From assembly GCA_950295325.1 (NCBI GenBank), contig OX485807.1:40828440-40888439 (forward strand): a stretch of DNA of 60,000 bases. The letters are read 5' to 3'. The DNA comes from Polytrichum commune (taxonomy: Eukaryota; Streptophyta; Polytrichopsida; Polytrichales; Polytrichaceae). A model generated the notes under the pieces. It saw only the letters and a list, made by a program, of their open reading frames with translations, did not search any database and was not told the DNA's origin. Position 1 is the stretch's first letter. Every line of letters starts with the position of its first letter. Shown here one piece after another: positions 48,570 through 60,000 of the stretch. The position numbers and the translations under genes were made by a program.

Positions 48570-48717
48570 TTGGAAGCTTCACACTGTGCCCGGCTGAAGG
48601 CTCCAATTCCTATATTTTATTGGCTATTTTCAGCCATTTCTTTGGACTCTCAACAAAGTTTGCCCATTTAATTCCACGGCCTCTCGACTTGGACAGCCAT
48701 AGTGTGAAGCAGCCCTA
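48570..48717 (+). mobile_element. Small element related to R4
   Basis: The left end GAAGCTTCACACTGTGCCCGG and right end GCCATAGTGTGAAGCAGCC are imperfect inverted repeats. It lies directly beside the larger R4 element at 48719 and shares the TTCACAC core. Confidence 0.45.
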
Positions 48718-48718
48718 A

Positions 48719-49065
48719 GGGCCACTTCACACACAAGGCTGAAGGCCCCTGACCATGGCAATGTAAGAGCTCTCATTGGTCGAAAAGGCGGAGACCGTCC
48801 AAGTTCACTTCACACTAGGAGGTGAAGATGTAAATTGATAAAGTTTGAGACATATTATATTAAACCAAATACTACCCTCTTTTTCCACCAACAAAATATG
48901 CAATGGTCCTACAACATGGTTCATTCTCACTTCACACTATGCTTGAGGGCCCAAGACTACATAAAATGGCTTTCCCAACACCCATGGTACGGCCTTTGGA
49001 TGAGAGTCAAGGGTCCTCACCATTACAAGGTCACTTCGGCTCTTGGCTCATGTGTGAAGTGGCCC
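48719..49065 (+). mobile_element. R4 MITE, 347 bp with 15 bp terminal inverted repeats
   Basis: The ends are GGGCCACTTCACACA and its exact reverse complement TGTGTGAAGTGGCCC. The next bases (AAGGCTGAAGG against GAGCCAAGAGC) are also similar. There is no coding capacity and no clear target-site duplication (CCCTAAG and CCCAAG flank it). It ends about 370 bp upstream of the eIF2-beta start codon. Confidence 0.75.
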
Positions 49066-49220
49066 CCAAGTAATGTCCACAAATCTCCCCGGACAATACT
49101 CTCAAGTTTCAACCCCAGGCCTCGAGCCATTTTTGAAAGTCAACCTAGAGTACAATTAAGGAACTAAGTTCAAGATGAAAACTATCATTCATCCCCTCAC
49201 CATCCACCGATTCTCATCCA

Positions 49221-49229
49221 TTAGGGTTT
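49221..49229 (+). promoter_or_regulatory. Telo-box (TTAGGGTTT) upstream of eIF2-beta
   Basis: The site reads ATTAGGGTTTGG, about 210 bp before the start codon and followed by a CT-rich stretch. Telo-boxes are known in plant promoters and leaders of translation genes, often near the transcription start. The match is exact; the role is inferred from that pattern. Confidence 0.55.
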
Positions 49230-49435
49230 GGCCCCTTCGTCTCCTCCTCTTCCACTTTCTCTTCGTGTTCGTCTTGTGCTTTGGTTTGCGCTTTGTTCGG
49301 TGTTTCCATTTGCTTGCAATCCCATTTGCAACACCGAGGATAGAGAGATTGACGGAGAGGAGGAGGGAGAGAGAGACACACACATAGAGCTAGTGGATCC
49401 TCGGCCTCTTGTTTTGAAGGCTGTTTGCGGCAGCG

Positions 49436-52400
49436 ATGGCGGAGGAGCATCACGACGATGCGGTGCCCGAGGTCAAGGAGGATCTCGGTGGCGAGGTAAG
49501 CCTTTCTTGCTTTCTCCCATTTCTGACTGCTTCAAATTCCATTTGCGTGTGGCTCTGACGTGGAATTTGGTGTTAGGAGATGTTTTTTCTGGGAAGATTT
49601 CGTTCTGGAGCGTTGTGTGGGAGAATTTTAGGGATAGGTGGTTCTCAGAGCACTCATGTTTGTGCAATTAATTAGGGTTATCGGTTCAATTATTCGTGAA
49701 TTCTGGTTGAGTTTGTGGAAGTCTTCTGGGTGTTGATTGATTGGTTGGAGAAGAGAGGGGGGGTGGGAGGGGAGGCTAGTGGGTGATGATGGGATTGGCT
49801 TTGTTTCTTTGAGCTTGACAATCTCTTTCCTTTAATCGATTAGAAGAGATTTCAGTGATTCCTGCAACCTTTCATCTCCTACTGGTTCTGTGCGTTCCAT
49901 CGCGTTCTTTCCACGGGCTTCTCATGTGCGGCTCAGGGCATGGAGCTTCTCTTGCTGTTCTGTTCGTTAGTACACATAAGATACATATACCCTAAACCGA
50001 CACCATGTACCACAGTCAAAGATTTTGGGCTTCAACTCTATGATAGGGGTACGTAGAGATGGTTTTAGGTTATATAGGTTGGTTCTAGGTATGCCTACCT
50101 TACATGTTACGAGCTCAGCTACTTAAGCCTGGTTCATGGTCCCTCTGCATCTCTATGGGTGGTCTAGCTGGAAATCTGAAACCCTAGTTCGAATTATAAA
50201 TTTGGAGATTGATTAGGGTTTTTCTGAGCAGATTGGAGCCTTTGATCCTACAAAGAAGAAAAAGAAGAAGAAAGTGCGTATGCAAGAGGATGTAGAGCCA
50301 GAGCCGGAGAAGGAAGTGCCACAGGTGGAATCTGTACCAGGTGAGTACCCTGTCTTTGTTGATTTTGTCTTCTTGGAGGGCGATGTCTTAGGGCACAATT
50401 GTGGTATGTGGATTATCCAGTTAATCATATAGCTTTCTGTGACTTCTGTGGTGGTGAATTAGTCAGTAGTGGGTGAGAAGCAAGTAAGCCTTCTGTTCAA
50501 ACCTACTACATCTATTGGCCCAGAAGTTTAAGGTTATTGTGTTGAGTTTAGCCATGCAGACTGACATCGTGTATGTTGCAGCTGCAGAAGGTTTAGATTC
50601 AACTTTTGCTGGTCTGAAGAAAAAGAAGAAGAAGCCCCCTGTAAGTTCTACAATCTAGGTGTTTCTAGCACTTGTGAAAGAATCTGTGTAGTGTGCCTCA
50701 TAGGACTGCAAAGTTTGGGATATCAATCATCACATGGTTCATGTTCAGTTTCCACTTCAATGGAACTAAATCTACCTTGAACGGATGAATGGGGTGAGAT
50801 GTTGAGTACAAGTTCTAATGAGCTATGGCTGTGTGTCCAGGTTGAAGCTGAAGACTTGGAAGAGGATAATGGGAATGTGGAGGAGGAATTTGATGGTGAG
50901 TGTCCTTAGTTTCAACTTTTCCCTTGACATTAGATGCCCTGTGCATGCAATTTTAGTGGGTCTGGAACAAGATCATGTAGCTTTTTTTGAATTTTGTAGA
51001 GGATCACCTGCTAGTAAATTCATCCATCATGCTTCTTTGGAAGCCTTTAGAGTTTCTCAAGTGTTGATGTTGAGAATTTGTGTTCCTAAAGCATCTGAGC
51101 CATAAGTGGCAGCTAGCATGCACTACTTTGTAGAAGTGTTCACTTCTTTTATCAGCTAACATTTTAATGTGTAAATTGGATATTGTAGGTGAAGATGAGG
51201 AGGAGGCAGTTGGCATAGTGCTGGAGGCAGCATTCCCTTGGGAGGGAACAGACCGAGACTACAAGTATGAAGAGGTGGGCTTGTAAAAACAAAGCAATAG
51301 GGTGTTCCATATCTGTTAGATATTTATACACTGATCTTAATGTGGTGGAGCTAAACTTGCCAGTATTTGTAGTCTGTGTCACCATCACACTCTTTGTCTG
51401 TGCTTTCTGTAGGAATGCTTTATACTGAGCACTAGATATTCCTAATTACTGTAGTTTGAAGCACTGTTTTTATATGGAATCTAGTTTGCACAAAGAGTCT
51501 GATATTGTTCTTTATTCACACATGGTGGGGTCCAGCTATTAGGGCGGGTGTTCAACATCTTGAGAGAGAACAACCCAGAGCTGTCTGCAGAGAGGAGACG
51601 TACCATTATGAGACCACCTCAGGTTCTCCGAGAAGGAACTAAGAAGACCGTCTTTGTGAACTTCATGGACCTGTGCAAAACGTATGTCCTTGACAACCCG
51701 TTTTTTAAAATTCCAGCTCATACAACTCTATAACATGTTTTCTCAAACTTTTCTTTGCTTTGGTTCCTACATTTTATGTATCTGGCCGCCTTACACCATT
51801 TTTTTGTGATTTCAAATTAAGCTCAGTTTCAGAAGTTACCTTTATGTAGATAGGAATGCTGTTTGTTGGCTGATTTGGTCATGTATTATATGAGAATATT
51901 ATAGTGTACCATATAAAGGACAGTTCTGGTCCCATACAACACCTATTTTACTATCAGTGCCTGCAGCTACTGGTCCTGGTACAACTGTGCTGAATTTGCT
52001 GTGGTTGAATGATGTGAAAAATCCCTACAAGAAGAGGAAGATCCTGGCAAGCAAAATATCTGCAATATTATTCAATACATTCTTCACAACCTTGTGGTAT
52101 GTGTGCAGTATGCATCGGCAACCAGAGCATGTTATGGCTTTCTTGTTGGCTGAGTTGGGAACAAGTGGATCTCTTGATGGACAACAACGTCTAGTTGTGA
52201 AGGGTCGGTTTGCCCCCAAGGTGTTTGAGGGTATTCTGAGACGCTATGTCAGTGAGTACCTTTGTCCTCTTGCTCAGTTAGAGCACACTGCCTTATATGG
52301 ATCATTAAATTTTAGTCTCAAGAGGCTACATAGTTTTTTGCATTGACTCAATTGCATCATATTTACCACCAGTACATTGTGAGGAAGAAATATTGACATT

Positions 52401-52973
52401 AGCTGTTGTCCTGCAGATGAGTATGTGATGTGTAATGGGTGTAAAAGTCCTGACACTATCCTCTCAAAGGAGAATCGTTTGTTTTTCCTTCGCTGCGAGC
52501 AGGTGAACCCACACTCTGCACCTTCAAAACTGTTTTATTGTCATGGGAGGTCATTGTGCATGTCGAGAGTGCAGTGAGGCCATTTTTTACTATTCTAGTC
52601 AACTTGTATGCCATCAAATTTTGAGACACTACCATGTCCTGGCGACAATGTGAATGTTATTGAGGTTATGTATAGTAGTGCTTGAGGAGGTCTAAGTGTG
52701 GGAATGGCTATGAGGTCAAGAGTAGTCAAAGTGCTTAATGTGCAGCATTCTCCACTAATGCTTATCCTCTGCTATTCACATCAATCTTTGGCTTAAATCT
52801 GGTGTGGTTTAATCATCTTATCAATAGGATTCCAATGTAAGCAAATCAAACTGTCTAGAAACATGCAAGACTGATATTGCTGTGTTTGTCTCCAGTGTGG
52901 ATGCTCTCGATCAGTGGCTCCTATCAAGGCTGGTTTCGTGGCCAGGGTTGGACGCCGTAAGACCACAACCTAG
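49436..52973 (+). CDS. Translation initiation factor eIF2 subunit beta
   Basis: Nine exons total 822 nt, 273 residues: 49436-49495, 50232-50340, 50582-50640, 50841-50895, 51189-51274, 51536-51681, 52109-52251, 52417-52502, 52896-52973. Length fits plant eIF2-beta (about 270). eIF2 brings initiator tRNA to the 40S ribosome as a GTP complex; the beta subunit contacts eIF5 and eIF2B in the cytosol. Two lysine blocks (residues about 25-33 and 71-76) match the K-boxes used for eIF5/eIF2B binding; a third is not seen. The core ([54 protein letters not shown]) is near-invariant in the family. The C-terminal C2-C2 zinc finger is intact ([18 protein letters not shown]). The start GCGATGG is a good context. 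Confidence 0.96.
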
Positions 52974-53235
52974 TTTGTGGTGTAGTACTATATGCAATAC
53001 TACAAGGGTGACATGTCAGGTGTATATGCTGGCATCTAGGCTGTTTATGGCTGCGTAATTGTAGGAGTAATTTTCAGAGGGTCTCAATGAGTGACAAATG
53101 TGCATTACATTTTGTTGGTGTACAATGCGATCTGAACATTCTTAGAATGTAGGCTCAGTTTCCCTTATTACTCATGGGCGACCTCACGGCTCATGGGAGT
53201 CCCTCGGTTCTGTGCTTGTTCTCACTTCTCACTCT

Positions 53236-53560
53236 TCAAATACATGGTGAAAATTTGATAAGCAATATATTTATACTCGTCTTCAACAAAACTATGTATA
53301 CTTTATGCATATGTCAATGTTGTGTATTGTCCCAGTAATCAATGTTGTGCATTGACCCTGTATTCAACAAAAATATGTATACTTTATGCTGGTTTAGGGT
53401 TCAAATACATGGTGAAAATTTGATAAGCAATATATTTATACTCGTCTTCAACAAAAATATGTATACTTTATTGCATATATCAATGTTGTGTATTTTCCCA
53501 GTAATCAATGTAGTGTATCGACCCAGTAATCAATGTTGTGCATTGACCCTGTATTCAATT
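53236..53560 (+). repeat. Tandem duplication downstream of eIF2-beta
   Basis: Two copies start TCAAATACATGGTGAAAATT at 53236 and 53401 (period 165 bp) and run through CAATATATTTATACTCGTC and ATGTATACTTTAT. Inside each, a smaller unit around CCAGTAATCAATGTTGTG repeats two or three times. The copies are nearly identical, so the duplication is recent. Confidence 0.9.
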
Positions 53561-53776
53561 TACATTGTCCTGCCTCCTTTGCTCAGCTGCCTCTGCTGCT
53601 TCTCGGAGATGTTTGGCAATGATGCTGCCACTTTGAGCTACTGTATATGCAAAGCCGTAGTTACCATCCCTAGCATCTTGGCGTCTGTCTTCTGGTTGCA
53701 ATGTTGAAAGAAGTTCTGTGCATCCATAGGTGATTCAGAAAACAATGACAGCGCATGCAATGACAAAAGGACACTT

Positions 53777-54153
53777 GGCATAAGGTAGATGGGTCTTAAA
53801 TGGTTACTTTTCCGCCTAGCCCACTTCTCTGTGAAACATACAATTAGTATGAGATTGCTTGTAAATCCAAATCGAGGCTTTAGCTACTTTTCTCATATTT
53901 TTAGGAGTTCATGTAAATATCTTAATCATTATCAAAGTGGAAATTCTCATTCCCAATTCAAATTGTGACATAAGTCCTCCCCAATTTAGTTAATCATTGA
54001 GCCTAGAACGATTGTCATATTTTGAGCACACAATCCAATCTCTATAAACACATGTCTTATTGCTATCTGTTCTTGGAGTCACACCTAACCGCATACCACT
54101 CAAATATAGGGGTCTGAGTAAGAGGCAACTGAATTAGGCACCTCTAGCTTACC
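53777..54153 (+). repeat. R2 element, near full length
   Basis: This 377 bp copy begins ATAAGGTAGATGGGTCTTAA and ends near CACCTCTAGCTTACC. The ends form a weak inverted repeat. It sits in the short gap between the convergent eIF2-beta and ABCC genes. Confidence 0.65.
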
Positions 54154-54199
54154 TGCATGAGGGAGGCCATGGTCCATCAAGGAAATAGGTTACAAAAGG

Positions 54200-60000
<5,801 letters not shown>

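Larger units (their letters stand above)
52974..54199. other. 3' flank of eIF2-beta, tandem repeat and R2 element
   Basis: The first part is likely 3' UTR. A direct repeat of period 165 bp covers about 53236-53560. An R2 copy follows at 53777-54153, ending 46 bp before the ABCC stop codon. The convergent ABCC gene on the other strand has its 3' end here. Confidence 0.5.

Noticed and set aside
49175-49387. 70-codon frame upstream of eIF2-beta
   Set aside because: Could be an upstream ORF, but the transcription start is unknown and the peptide has no motif, so I did not call it.

Overview
The window looks like nuclear DNA of a land plant. It carries spliced genes with GT-AG introns, a legume-type (L-type) lectin receptor kinase, Ty1/copia remnants, many small inverted-repeat elements and AT-rich intergenic DNA. 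The ABCC gene resembles the animal MRP4 (ABCC4) type more than the usual seed-plant ABCC clades, and a decayed SWIM-finger element-like protein resembles families I associate with seed-free plants. A moss, fern or lycophyte is therefore my guess, with low certainty.

Layout: 1-1.4 kb, a weak candidate for the 5' end of a minus-strand transcript. 1.4-7.1 kb, repeats and no supported gene. 7.08-10.47 kb (minus), a complete six-exon TEX30/KANL3-type alpha/beta hydrolase whose first two exons and promoter lie between two long inverted repeats. 14.13-18.75 kb (minus), a conserved-looking multi-exon gene of unknown function. 18.8-25.9 kb, repeats including a 1.6 kb near-palindrome. 25.89-33.23 kb (plus), a complete ten-exon CWF19-like/CCCH splicing-factor gene whose first intron is a tandem array of about 19 units of about 150 bp. 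33.2-38.6 kb, short inverted-repeat elements and a truncated copia element with its 3' LTR. 38.60-40.95 kb (minus), a single-exon L-type lectin receptor kinase. 41-49.4 kb, promoter repeats, a decayed SWIM-finger transposase-like pseudogene with a perfect hairpin inside it, and TIR elements. 49.44-52.97 kb (plus), a complete nine-exon eIF2-beta gene. 54.20-60.00 kb (minus), the 3' half of an ABCC4-like transporter gene that runs off the right edge.

The genes are not an operon or a visible pathway cluster. Four are housekeeping or regulatory (hydrolase, splicing factor, translation initiation factor, unknown gene), one is a surface receptor kinase and one a membrane transporter. Exon borders were chosen by hand from reading phase and GT-AG sites. 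For the hydrolase, CWF19-like, eIF2-beta and ABCC genes, all exon lengths add up in frame.

The recurring theme is non-coding sequence that multiplies locally: tandem duplication inside introns (CWF19 intron 1, an intron of the unknown gene), in promoters (hydrolase, receptor kinase) and downstream of eIF2-beta, plus at least six dispersed inverted-repeat families, several in introns. I found no CRISPR array, rRNA or convincing tRNA, and no clearly new gene system. The strongest oddity is the CWF19 intron array.
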